Source: Rhodospirillales bacterium 70-18 (GTDB taxonomy: Bacteria > Pseudomonadota > Alphaproteobacteria > Acetobacterales > Acetobacteraceae). Taken from it: 52,849 bases of DNA. The stretch covers positions 14,717 through 67,565 of the forward strand of contig MKWE01000031.1 in the NCBI GenBank assembly GCA_001899585.1. The letters are read 5' to 3'. A program made the position numbers and the translations under genes. The notes beneath the pieces were generated by a model. It ran no database searches. It was given only the letters and a program-made list of their open reading frames with translations, and was not told the DNA's origin. Below are positions 1 through 8,310 of this stretch, one piece after another. Position 1 is the first letter of the stretch, and every line of letters begins with the position of its first letter.

Positions 1-2063
1 AGCACGCCGACACCGGAAGGCCATACCCGCACCGGGTTGAGCTCGATCTCGCGGATGCGCCCGCCGGCGGCGTGCAGCAGGGCGGACACCCGCGCCACAA
101 GCTCCGCGAGCGCCGCGACATCGCCCGCCGGCGCGCCGCGATAACCCGCCAGCAGCGGGAAGCAGCCTAGCTCCCGCAGCATGGCCCCGGCGGTTGCCGC
201 ATCCACCGGCGCCAGGCGCCAAGCGGTGTCGCGGTACAACTCGGTGGCGGTGCCGCCGGCGCCGACGCTGACCATGGCGCCGAACACCGGGTCGAACAGC
301 CCGCCGACGATGATCTCCACCCCCGGCGGCGCCATCGGGGTCACCAGCACGCCTTGCAACACGGCGGCGGGCGCATGGGTGCGCAGGGCGGCGTGCATGG
401 CGTCCCAGGCGGCCAGCAGCGCCGCCTCGTCGCGCAGCCCCAGCGCCACCGCGCCGGCCTCGGTCTTGTGCGGCAGGTCGCGCGACTGCGCCTTCAGCGC
501 CAGCGGATAACCCAGCCCGGCGGCCGCCGCGCGCAGACCGGCCAGGTCGGCCACAAGTTGCGAATCTGGAATGGGTATGCCCCATGATAATAACAGCGCC
601 TTGGTTTCCACCTCGCTCAGCGTGGCCGGGCCTCGCGGCAATGCCGGCGGCGCCAGCGGTGCCGCCTCCAGAACCGGTGGCGGCACCGGGGCAGCCAATG
701 CCGCCGCCGCGGCGGCGGCCTCGCGCAACCCGGCGAACACCACCGCGCCGGCCCGCGCGAAGGTCTCCAGCGCCAGCCGTCCCGGCAGCGGGTAGGTGAA
801 GAACAGCACCGGCCGGGGCCGCGCGGTCAGGCCCCGGATTTCCTCGGCGGAGAGCGGGGTGCGGGTTTCGCTGGCCAGCGAGAGCACCGCGAACACCTGG
901 TCCACCTCGCCGGAATCGCTCAGCAATTCAATCACCTGGCGCAGCCCCCCGGTGCGCACCGCCTGCGCGGTCACGTCCACCGGGTTGCGGGCGGAGCCGT
1001 AGCTGGGCAGATGCGCGCCGATCGCCGCCTGCAAGGGGGCGCTCAGTTCCGGCAACTCCAGCCCGGCGGCGGCCAGCGCATCGGCCGCCCAGGCGCCGGC
1101 GCCGCCGGACAGGGTAACCACGGCGGCCCGCCGCCCGGCGGCGCGCGGCGCGGTGGACAGCGCGGCGGCGATCGCCACCGCCTCGTCGGGGTCGCTCGCC
1201 TCGATGAAGCCGAACTGGCGGAAGGCGGTGCGATAGGCGGTGTGCCAGCCGGCCATGCTGGCGGTGTGGCTGGCGGTCGCCCGCACCCCCGCCTCCGACC
1301 GCCCCATCTTGATGGCGACCACAGGTTTTCCAATGGCTTGCGCCCGCCGGGCGGCGGCGAGAAAGGTGGCGGGGTCGCGCACCGCCTCCAGGAACAGCAG
1401 CACCACCCCGGTGCGCGGATCGTCCACCAGATGCGCGAAGAAATCGGCCGCCGTCAGGTCCACCTCGTTGCCGGTGCTGACCACATGGCTGAACGGCAGC
1501 GCCAGCGCGCGGCCCCGGTTGTACAGCGCGAACCCCATGCCGCCGCTCTGCGCTACCACCCCGATCGCCCGCCCCTCCAGCCGCGGCGGCGGCGGGCCGA
1601 CCGGCGGGGCGACGGTGGGGCTGAAGGTGATGGCGACGTTGTCGAGCGCGTTGAAGAAGCCTTCCGCGTTCGGGCCGCACACGCGCATGCCGGTGCGGCG
1701 GGCGATTTCGGCGACGCGGTCCTGCAACGCGGCACTGGCGCCGCCCTCCTCGGCGAAGCCGGAGGAGATGATGACGGCGTGGCGGACCCCGGCGGCGGCG
1801 CAGGATTCGAGCGATTCAGGCACCAGATTCGCCGGCAAAGCGACCACTGCGAGGTCGATTTCCGCCCCGATTTCGCCGATTTTCGGGTAGCAGCGCAGTC
1901 CGTTTATGGCCTCGTAGGAGGGGTTCACCGGGTAGATGGACCCGGAATAGTTATTGGACATAACCATATGCAGCAGGGCGCCGCGGATCTTGGTGTGGTC
2001 CGGGGAGGCGCCGATGAAGGCGATGCTCCGCGGGTTCAGCAACCCGGCCAGGTCGGCGGTCAT
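1..2063 (-). CDS. Acyl-CoA synthetase, NDP-forming type (3' end outside window)
   Basis: The gene starts at the ATG ending at 2063 and runs off the left edge; 687 codons are visible. Seen: an N-terminal CoA-binding Rossmann domain (reads MTADLAGLLNPRSIAFIGAS), a succinyl-CoA-ligase-like middle region with the SHTASMAG motif whose His is the phosphorylated residue in this family, and a C-terminal ATP-grasp domain (LSEVETKALLLSWGIPIPDS, then LKAQSRDLPHKTEAGAV). This is the fused architecture of ADP-forming acetate/acyl-CoA ligases, which interconvert an acyl-CoA and ADP with the free acid and ATP in the cytoplasm. The acyl substrate cannot be told from sequence. It lies 30 bp after the serine hydrolase gene on the same strand and may be cotranscribed with it. 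Confidence 0.88.
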   Translation of the reverse strand, partial: MTADLAGLLNPRSIAFIGASPDHTKIRGALLHMVMSNNYSGSIYPVNPSYEAINGLRCYPKIGEIGAEIDLAVVALPANLVPESLESCAAAGVRHAVIISSGFAEEGGASAALQDRVAEIARRTGMRVCGPNAEGFFNALDNVAITFSPTVAPPVGPPPPRLEGRAIGVVAQSGGMGFALYNRGRALALPFSHVVSTGNEVDLTAADFFAHLVDDPRTGVVLLFLEAVRDPATFLAAARRAQAIGKPVVAIKMGRSEAGVRATASHTASMAGWHTAYRTAFRQFGFIEASDPDEAVAIAAALSTAPRAAGRRAAVVTLSGGAGAWAADALAAAGLELPELSAPLQAAIGAHLPSYGSARNPVDVTAQAVRTGGLRQVIELLSDSGEVDQVFAVLSLASETRTPLSAEEIRGLTARPRPVLFFTYPLPGRLALETFARAGAVVFAGLREAAAAAAALAAPVPPPVLEAAPLAPPALPRGPATLSEVETKALLLSWGIPIPDSQLVADLAGLRAAAAGLGYPLALKAQSRDLPHKTEAGAVALGLRDEAALLAAWDAMHAALRTHAPAAVLQGVLVTPMAPPGVEIIVGGLFDPVFGAMVSVGAGGTATELYRDTAWRLAPVDAATAGAMLRELGCFPLLAGYRGAPAGDVAALAELVARVSALLHAAGGRIREIELNPVRVWPSGVGV

Positions 2064-2093
2064 CGTGGACGGTCTCCCCTCGTTGCGGGGAGG

Positions 2094-3068
2094 TTATGCG
2101 TCCGGCGCGGTGCAGACCAGATGCCCCACCGCCCGGCGCAGGGCGGCGATGCCGGTGTCGGCGTGACGGCTGGGATGGACGCGGTTGGTCAGCAGCGTCC
2201 AGGCGCGGTTGGCGGTGAAATCGATCCACAGCCCGGTGCCGGTGAAGCCGGTATGGCCGATGGTCTCGGGCGAGCAGGCATCGCCGCCGGGCCAGCCGGG
2301 ATAGGCGATCTCCCACCCCAGGCCGCGCGTGGGGCCGTGGCGGGTGCGCAGGGCGGCGATGCTGGCCGGCGCCAGCGCGGTGGCGGCCAGCATGCCGGCG
2401 GCGAAATCCAGCAATGCGTCGGCGGTGCCGAACAGCCCGGCATGGCCGGAGGCGCCGCCCATCGCATAGGCGTTCTCGTCATGCACCTGCCCGCGCATGA
2501 CGCGGCCGCGCCAGGCACAGCGCTCGGTGGCGGCGCAGGCGGCCGGGTCGGGATGGAAGGTGAAGCCCGGGGGCGGGGGCTGTTCGCCCAGCGGGAGACC
2601 GGTGAGGCGTTCCAGCGCGATGCCGAGCAGGATGAAGTTGATGTCCGAATAGACCGGCGGGCCGGCCCGCCATTCGCGTTGCAGCACGAAGGCGCGCAGC
2701 GTCGCGGGGTTTTGGCCGTAGGTGTAGAGCGGCTCCACCGCCGGCAGGTGGGTCTGGTGGGAGAGGCATTGGCGGAAGGTCAGGCGGCGTTCGGCGGCGC
2801 CCGCCACGTCGTATTGCCGCAGGTCGGGGATGGCGGCGGTGAGCGGATCGTCCAGCGCGATGCGGCCGGCCTCGACCTGGCGCAGGATGGCGGTGGTGGT
2901 GAACACCACCTTGGTGAGCGAGGCGAGGTCGAACACCGTGTCGTCGCGCATCGGGATGGCGGCGGGGTCGCGCTGTGCCAGGCCCTCGGCGCGCAGGGTG
3001 CGGCTGCCGTCCGGGTGCAGCACGCCCAGCACGCCGCCGGGGATGGCGGGCGGGATCAGGGGGTCCAT
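2094..3068 (-). CDS. Serine hydrolase, beta-lactamase / penicillin-binding-protein-like family
   Basis: 324 residues. A beta-lactamase-fold hydrolase: the SxxK motif is Ser50-Leu-Thr-Lys53 (FDLASLTKV), followed by YSD in the place of the second YxN-type motif (PVYSDINFILLG) and a C-terminal HTGFTGTG stretch at the third-motif position. There is no convincing signal peptide, so a cytoplasmic enzyme is likely. It overlaps the 3' end of anmK by 13 bp, so the two are translationally coupled. Such hydrolases beside anmK are plausibly amidases or esterases acting on recycled muropeptides or related metabolites; that role is inferred from context. A true antibiotic-inactivating beta-lactamase is unlikely without a secretion signal. 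Confidence 0.85.
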   Translation of the reverse strand: MDPLIPPAIPGGVLGVLHPDGSRTLRAEGLAQRDPAAIPMRDDTVFDLASLTKVVFTTTAILRQVEAGRIALDDPLTAAIPDLRQYDVAGAAERRLTFRQCLSHQTHLPAVEPLYTYGQNPATLRAFVLQREWRAGPPVYSDINFILLGIALERLTGLPLGEQPPPPGFTFHPDPAACAATERCAWRGRVMRGQVHDENAYAMGGASGHAGLFGTADALLDFAAGMLAATALAPASIAALRTRHGPTRGLGWEIAYPGWPGGDACSPETIGHTGFTGTGLWIDFTANRAWTLLTNRVHPSRHADTGIAALRRAVGHLVCTAPDA

Positions 3069-4150
3069 CGCTCGCCCCCCGGCATCGGGTGCGGCACGCC
3101 GGTGGTGGTGGGCAGGCTGAGCGGCAGGCCGCGCAGGGAGCGGACGGCGAGGTAGGCGAAGCATTCGGCCTCGATGAAGTCGCCGTGCCAGCCGGCCGCC
3201 TCCACCGGATCGACCGGCACGCCGAGCTCCGCGCGCAGCCGGCGCATCATGTCGGCATTGTGCCGGCCGCCGCCGCAGACCAGCCAGCGGCGCGGCGCGG
3301 CGGGAACCAGACGCAGGCTGGCGGCCACCGAGGCGACGGTGAAGGCGGTGAGCGTGGCGGCGCCGTCGGCGTCCGCCAGCCCGGCCACTGCCGCCGCCCA
3401 GGCGTGGAAATGGTTGCGGTCCAGCGATTTCGGCGCCGGCGCGGCGAAATAGGGGTGGGTCATCAGCCGCGCCACCAGGGTGGCGTCGGCGGTGCCGGCG
3501 GCGGCCAGCGCGCCGTCGGCGTCGTAGGGCTGGCCGCGGCGCTGGCGGACGAAATCGTCGATCAGTGCGGAGGCGGGGCCGGTGTCGAAGGCGATCACGG
3601 TGTCGCCGTCGATATAGGTGATGTTGCCGACGCCGCCGAGGTTCAGCACCATCACCGGCGGCTCCAGCCCAGCCGCCAAGGCGCGGTGGTAGAGCGGCGC
3701 GAAGGGCGCGCCCTGGCCGCCGGAGGCGACATCGGCGTGGCGGAAGCGGTTGACCAGCGGGAGGCCGAGCCGGGCGGCGATGCGCGCGCCGAGGCCGAGC
3801 TGGCGGGTGAAGCGGCGCTCCGGCCGGTGCCAGATGGTCTGGCCATGGATGCCGGCCACGGCGATGCCCGCGCGGTCGATGGCGTGGTCGCGCAGGAAGG
3901 CGGCGACGGCGTCGGCATGGGCGTCGCTGACCTGTTCCTCCAGCACGGTGAGCGGGTCGGTCTCGGCGCGGGCCGGGTCGCGCAGGAAATCCTGCAACGC
4001 GGCGCGCAGGGCGGGCGCGTAGGGGTAGGTGCGGCCGGGGCCTGGCTGCACCAGCGCGTCGCCATCGGTGCGGACCAGCGCCACGTCGATGCCGTCCATC
4101 GAGGTGCCGCTGATCGCGCCGATCGCGGTGAGGGGAGCCTGGGTGTCCAT
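3056..4150 (-). CDS. anmK: Anhydro-N-acetylmuramic acid kinase
   Basis: 364 residues. It converts 1,6-anhydro-N-acetylmuramic acid plus ATP and water to MurNAc-6-phosphate, the entry step of cytoplasmic cell-wall recycling. Family motifs are intact: GAISGTSMDGIDVAL at residues 9-23, GIHGQTIWH, VLNLGGVGNITYIDG, FDTGPASALIDDF and the late VCGGGRHN. Length matches the family. The ATG at 4150 places the first motif at its usual position; longer upstream reading lacks similarity. The stop overlaps the start of the downstream serine hydrolase. The 95-bp gap upstream to the HxlR regulator contains a small GC hairpin (near 4230-4245) but no clear promoter. Confidence 0.96.
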   Translation of the reverse strand: MDTQAPLTAIGAISGTSMDGIDVALVRTDGDALVQPGPGRTYPYAPALRAALQDFLRDPARAETDPLTVLEEQVSDAHADAVAAFLRDHAIDRAGIAVAGIHGQTIWHRPERRFTRQLGLGARIAARLGLPLVNRFRHADVASGGQGAPFAPLYHRALAAGLEPPVMVLNLGGVGNITYIDGDTVIAFDTGPASALIDDFVRQRRGQPYDADGALAAAGTADATLVARLMTHPYFAAPAPKSLDRNHFHAWAAAVAGLADADGAATLTAFTVASVAASLRLVPAAPRRWLVCGGGRHNADMMRRLRAELGVPVDPVEAAGWHGDFIEAECFAYLAVRSLRGLPLSLPTTTGVPHPMPGGERWTP

Positions 4151-4245
4151 TGCCTGCCTGCCGGTTGCTCCGGGCGATGATAAGGGCATGGCTGGGCCGC
4201 CGCGAAGTACCCACCGGGGCGCTCCGATGCCGCGCGCCTGCGGCG

Positions 4246-5031
4246 CTATAAGGCCGCGCGCTTGCGCTCCTTGGCGAACGGGCTCAGGCCCAGCCAGCGC
4301 TCCATGGTGTCGCGCAGAAGGCTGCTGCCGGACAGCCTGAGGCGGCCGGCGCCAACCTCGCGCGCCACCGTCGCCAGGCCCATCCAGATCGCCGTCATGG
4401 TTCGCAGGTCGGTTTCCACGTACAGGTCCACCTCGAAACCCGGGTCGACCGAGCACAGATCGATCTGGCGGCCCGGCTCGATCACCAGCCACCAGGCCTG
4501 CCGGGCCGGCGGCAATTCGGGATACAGAAACTGAACCGTGCAGCGCCGGGCGGGCATCGGCGCCGGGTCCAGGTTGCGCCGCATGTCCCACATCAGCAGC
4601 GACGGATCGAGGTTGCGCAGCGTCACCTGGGACTGCACCCAGCGCTGGCCCCAGACGCCGAGCGATTCCACGATCGGCCGCAACTCCTGCCCGGCCACGG
4701 TGAGACGGTAGGCGTGGCCGCCGCCCGTGTCGTCGTCGCCGCGTTCGACGATGCCGGCCTCCTGCAGGTCGCGCAGGCGTTTGGACAGCAGGGCCGGCGA
4801 CATGCGCGGCACGCCGCGCCGCAGGTCGTTGAAGCGCGTACTGCCGGCGAACATCTCCCGTAGCACCAGCACGGTCCATCGGGTGCAGACGATCTCGGCG
4901 GCCATCGCCACCGGGCAGAACTGGCCGTAGCCGCCACGCTCCGGCGGCAGCGCGGCCCCCGACTCGCTTACGGGCGACTCGCTGGCGGGCGACTCCCCGC
5001 CTTGCGACTCCCTGGCGCGCGTCTCCGGCAT
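4246..5031 (-). CDS. HxlR-family winged-helix regulator with C-terminal SCP2-like domain
   Basis: 261 residues, about twice a minimal HxlR protein. The winged helix lies around residues 35-125 (CPVAMAAEIVCTRWTVLVLRE, then FNDLRRGVPRMSPALLSKRL, then a GGGHAYRLT wing). The C-terminal 110 residues (RRCTVQFLYPELPP through RLSGSSLLRDTMERWLGL) resemble the sterol-carrier-protein-2-like ligand domain fused to some HxlR regulators, so an aromatic or lipid-like effector is plausible. The N-terminal 30 residues are a degenerate Ser/Glu/Pro repeat (ESPASESPVSES) from a tandem DNA repeat near 4963-5020. A perfect AGGAGG ribosome-binding site sits 6 bp before the ATG. It is divergent from the FAD oxidase at 5161, its likely target. 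Confidence 0.88.
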   Translation of the reverse strand: MPETRARESQGGESPASESPVSESGAALPPERGGYGQFCPVAMAAEIVCTRWTVLVLREMFAGSTRFNDLRRGVPRMSPALLSKRLRDLQEAGIVERGDDDTGGGHAYRLTVAGQELRPIVESLGVWGQRWVQSQVTLRNLDPSLLMWDMRRNLDPAPMPARRCTVQFLYPELPPARQAWWLVIEPGRQIDLCSVDPGFEVDLYVETDLRTMTAIWMGLATVAREVGAGRLRLSGSSLLRDTMERWLGLSPFAKERKRAAL

Positions 5032-5160
5032 TTTTGCCTCCTGTCCCCGATCCGGCCGCCTGGTTCGGGGGTGCCCCCGCCAAGCGATTCAGATGCTGAA
5101 CTTGAAGCGTTTCGGCTCCGATATCTACCGTGATGTGGCTCACACAAGGGAGGCACAACC
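5032..5160. promoter_or_regulatory. Divergent control region, HxlR regulator / FAD oxidase
   Basis: This 129-bp gap separates two divergent genes. A short palindrome, TTCAG-ATG-CTGAA, lies at 5088-5100, and TTGAAG follows at 5103-5108 as a possible -35 for the rightward gene; no convincing -10 is at ideal spacing. AGGAGG just left of 5031 and GGGAGG just right of 5147 are the ribosome-binding sites of the two genes. Winged-helix regulators usually bind dyads in such gaps, so the palindrome is a reasonable operator candidate; this is inference from position. Confidence 0.35.
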
Positions 5161-6576
5161 ATGGACATGAACGTCAGGACCGGCCTGGGGCATACGGCGC
5201 GGGTGGCCGAGGCGGATATCGCCGCGTTCCGGGCCGGGTTGCGGGGGAGCTTCCTGCTGCCGGGGGATGACGGCTACGACGCCGCGCGCAGCATCTGGAA
5301 CGCCATGATCGACCGCCGCCCCGCCTGCATCGTGCGCGCGGCCGGCGCCGCCGATGTGATCCGCACCGTGGATTTCGCGCGCACGCATGGCTGCGCACTG
5401 GCGGTGCGCAGCGGCGGGCACAACATCGCCGGCAACGCGGTGTGCGAGGACGGGCTGATGCTCGACCTGTCCGCGATGCGCTCGGTGCATGTGGACCCCG
5501 CCGGGCGGCGGGCCCGCGTGGAGCCCGGGGCACTGCTCAGCGACGTTGACAAGGAGGCGCAGGCCTTCGCGCTGGCATTGCCGACGGGGATCAACTCCAC
5601 CACCGGCATCGCCGGCCTGACCCTGGGCGGCGGCTTCGGCTGGACCAGCCGCAAGCTGGGGCTGACCATCGACAGCCTGGTCGGCGTGGACATCGTGACT
5701 GCCGACGGCCAGTTGCGGCGCGCCGACGCCACGCAGAATGCCGAGTTGTTCTGGGCGGTGCGTGGCGGCGGCGGGAATTTCGGGGTGGTGACGTCGTTCG
5801 CGTTCGACCTGCATCCGCTGGGGCCGCAGGTGATGTCCGGCCTGCTGGTGCATCCGCTGGACTCGGCGGCTTCGGTGATCGCGCAGTACCGCGAGCTGGT
5901 CGCCAAGGCGCCGGACGAGCTGACCTGCTGGCTGGTGCTGCGCAAGGCGCCGCCGCTGCCCGTGATCCCGGCGGAATGGCATGGCAGGGAAGTGCTGATC
6001 CTGGCGCTGTGCCATTGCGGCACGCTGGAGGCGGGCGCGGCGGCAGCGGCGCCGTTCCGCGCACTCGGCACACCGATCGTGGACCTGGTGTCGCCGCACC
6101 CCTTCGTCGGCTGGCAGGCGGCGTTCGATCCGCTGCTGACGCCAGGCGCGCGCAACTACTGGAAGAGCCAGGACCTGAAGGATCTGACGGATGCCAGCGC
6201 GGCGGTGCTGATCGATGCGGCGCGCCATCTGCCGTCGGGGGAGTGCGAGGTGTTCGTCGCCCATCTCGGCGGCCAGGTGGCCCGGGTGGGCAGCGACCAG
6301 ACGGCGTATTCACGGCGGGACGTGGCGTTCCTGGTCAACATGCACACGCGCTGGCGCGCGCCCGCGGACGACCGTGCCTGCATCGCCTGGGCGCGCGGGC
6401 TGTTCGACGCGCTGGCGCCGCACTCCACCGGGTCGGTGTACGTGAATTTCATGCCCGAGGACGAGGCGGACCGGGTACGGGGCGCCTATGGCGGGAACTA
6501 TGAGCGGCTGGCCGCGATCAAGCGGCAGTATGACCCGCAGAACCTGTTCCGGCTGAACCAGAATATAGCGGGGTGA
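5161..6576 (+). CDS. FAD-linked oxidase, berberine-bridge-enzyme / 6-hydroxynicotine-oxidase-like
   Basis: 471 residues. The N-terminal FAD-binding domain (PCMH/VAO fold) carries RSGGHNIAGNAV with His87, the residue that links covalently to the flavin 8-alpha methyl in this family. The Cys used for a second (6-S) flavin bond in bicovalent members is absent (INSTTGIAGLTLGGG), so single attachment is expected, as in 6-hydroxy-D-nicotine oxidase. The C-terminal BBE motif is present (YVNFMPEDEADRVRGAYG, then RLAAIKRQYDPQNLFRLNQNI). No signal peptide is seen. These enzymes oxidise alcohols, amines or sugars with oxygen; the substrate here is unknown. It is divergent from an HxlR regulator and followed by a strong hairpin. 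Confidence 0.9.
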   Translation: MDMNVRTGLGHTARVAEADIAAFRAGLRGSFLLPGDDGYDAARSIWNAMIDRRPACIVRAAGAADVIRTVDFARTHGCALAVRSGGHNIAGNAVCEDGLMLDLSAMRSVHVDPAGRRARVEPGALLSDVDKEAQAFALALPTGINSTTGIAGLTLGGGFGWTSRKLGLTIDSLVGVDIVTADGQLRRADATQNAELFWAVRGGGGNFGVVTSFAFDLHPLGPQVMSGLLVHPLDSAASVIAQYRELVAKAPDELTCWLVLRKAPPLPVIPAEWHGREVLILALCHCGTLEAGAAAAAPFRALGTPIVDLVSPHPFVGWQAAFDPLLTPGARNYWKSQDLKDLTDASAAVLIDAARHLPSGECEVFVAHLGGQVARVGSDQTAYSRRDVAFLVNMHTRWRAPADDRACIAWARGLFDALAPHSTGSVYVNFMPEDEADRVRGAYGGNYERLAAIKRQYDPQNLFRLNQNIAG

Positions 6577-6591
6577 GGGACTGATGGCAAA

Positions 6592-6623
6592 GGCGGCTGG
6601 CGGGGCATCGCCCGCCAGCCGCC
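6592..6623 (+). terminator. Rho-independent terminator-like hairpin after the FAD oxidase
   Basis: Two perfect 13-bp arms, GGCGGCTGGCGGG (6592-6604) and its reverse complement (6611-6623), enclose a 6-nt loop 15 bp after the oxidase stop. A pyrimidine-rich tail (CTGCTTTCTT) follows. It separates the oxidase from the ABC transporter genes on the same strand. The tail is not a pure T-run, so efficiency is uncertain. Confidence 0.7.
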
Positions 6624-6698
6624 CTGCTTTCTTGCCCGGCCCGCGTTTCGGCTCCATGCTCGCGCCGCATTGGCGATGACGGCCGAGGGGGACCCGAC

Positions 6699-8204
6699 AT
6701 GATCCGGAAAACGCTGCGCTGCCTGATGCTTGCGGGCACCGTGCTGGCGGCGCCGCTCGGCGCCTCGGCGCAGGTGTTGCAGGTGGCGGTGGACCAGTCG
6801 CCGGCCGGGCTGGACCCGCATCTGGTGACGGCGTTCTCCTCCTTCCAGATCGTCAACGGGCCGATCTATGAGGGGCTGACGGCGGTGGATGCCGGGCTCG
6901 CGGTGGTGCCGTCGCTGGCGGCGTCGTGGACGGTCTCGGCGGACGGCAAGACCTACACCTTCAGCTTGCAGCCGGGTGTGCGCTTCCATGACGGGGCGCC
7001 GATGGAGGCGGCGGACGTGATCGCCTCGTTCCACCGGGTGATGGACAAGGCGATCGGCTCGCCGCTGGCCAGCCGGCTGGCGACGGTGACGACGATGGCG
7101 GCGCCGGACGCGCATACCGTGGTGCTGACCCTGAGCGAGCCGACCGCGCCGCTGCTCTCGGCGCTGGCGGGCATCGCCATCGTGCCGCGCGGCATGGAGG
7201 CCAACAAGGACGCGCTGCAGAAGCAGCCGGACGGCACCGGGCCGTTCATGTTCAAGGAATGGCAGCCGAACGGCTTCATCCTGCTGGCGAAGAACCCCCA
7301 TTACTGGCGGGCCGGGCTGCCGAAGCTGGACGGGGTGAAGTTCAACATCGTGCCGGAGTCGGCCACGCGGCAGGTGGGGATCGGCAGCGGCCAATACGCC
7401 ATGCTGCCGAATATCGACCCGGCCACCGCCTTGCAGCTGAAAGGCAGGCCGGGGGTGGCGCTGCAACAGACGCTGGAGCTGTCGTACACGCTGCTGGGGA
7501 TGAACACGAGCAAGCCGCCGTTCAACGACCCGCGGGTGCGCGAGGCGGTGAACTACGCGCTCGACCGGGGGCAGATGGTGACGGCGGCGCTGTTCGGCGC
7601 CGGGGTGCCGGGCGGGCCGCTGTCGCCGGCGCTGACGCAATGGGCGGTGCCGACAAGTGCGTTCCCGTGCTACCGCACCGACCCGGCCAAGGCGAAGGCG
7701 CTGTTGCAGGCGGCCGGGCTGACCCTGCCGGTGGCGGTGACGATGACGGTGCTGCCGCGCCAGGACATCAAGGACATCGCCCAGGTGGCGCAGGCGCAGA
7801 TGGACAAGGCCGGGTTCAAGGTGACGCTGAGGAACGTGGAGCTGGGGCAGTTCATCCAGGACTGGCGCAACAGCAATTTCGAGATGTTCGCCTCGGCCAA
7901 TGGCGGCAGCGTCGATCCGGACGATTATTTCTTCCGCACCTTCCGCACCGGCGGTTCGACCAACGTGTTCAAGTATTCCAACCCGGAGGTGGACACGCTG
8001 CTGGACCAGGCGCGCGGGACGGTGGACCAGGCGGCGCGCAAGGCGGCGTACGACAAGGTGCAGCGCGTGCTGGCCTGCGAGGGGCCGGTGGCGCATCTGG
8101 CCTACGCACAGTTGTTCACGGCGCTGCGCGGCAATGTGCACGGGTTCCGGATCATGGCGAACCGGTCGCTGGCCGGGCTGGCGGAGACCAGCGTGGCGCC
8201 GTAG
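6699..8204 (+). CDS. ABC transporter substrate-binding protein, family 5 (peptide/nickel type)
   Basis: 501 residues. A periplasmic solute-binding protein of the DppA/OppA/NikA family. Residues 1-24 are a Sec signal peptide (MIRKTLRCLMLAGTVLAAP, cleavage after ASA). The mature protein opens VDQSPAGLDPHLVTAFSSFQIVNGPIYEGL, the family hallmark, and has GTGPFMFKEW and VREAVNYALDRGQMV further on. GAGGGGGA precedes the ATG. It is followed 106 bp later by two matching permeases. The ligand may be an oligopeptide, opine, amino sugar or metal chelate; sequence alone does not decide. Confidence 0.93.
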   Translation: MIRKTLRCLMLAGTVLAAPLGASAQVLQVAVDQSPAGLDPHLVTAFSSFQIVNGPIYEGLTAVDAGLAVVPSLAASWTVSADGKTYTFSLQPGVRFHDGAPMEAADVIASFHRVMDKAIGSPLASRLATVTTMAAPDAHTVVLTLSEPTAPLLSALAGIAIVPRGMEANKDALQKQPDGTGPFMFKEWQPNGFILLAKNPHYWRAGLPKLDGVKFNIVPESATRQVGIGSGQYAMLPNIDPATALQLKGRPGVALQQTLELSYTLLGMNTSKPPFNDPRVREAVNYALDRGQMVTAALFGAGVPGGPLSPALTQWAVPTSAFPCYRTDPAKAKALLQAAGLTLPVAVTMTVLPRQDIKDIAQVAQAQMDKAGFKVTLRNVELGQFIQDWRNSNFEMFASANGGSVDPDDYFFRTFRTGGSTNVFKYSNPEVDTLLDQARGTVDQAARKAAYDKVQRVLACEGPVAHLAYAQLFTALRGNVHGFRIMANRSLAGLAETSVAP

Positions 8205-8310
8205 CGGCGGCTTCGGGTGGGCGAGTGATCTTGCGTCTCCCCGCCTCCCCGCCTCCATGTGAGCCCTTCCGGCTTCGGGGCATCGCACTCCAACCAGGGG
8301 GGCCTGCCTG

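Noticed and set aside
1011..3155. 714-codon open frame on the plus strand
   Set aside because: It is antisense to the acyl-CoA synthetase and the serine hydrolase, which have clear family motifs; the frame encodes low-complexity Gly/Arg/His-rich sequence typical of GC-rich shadow frames.
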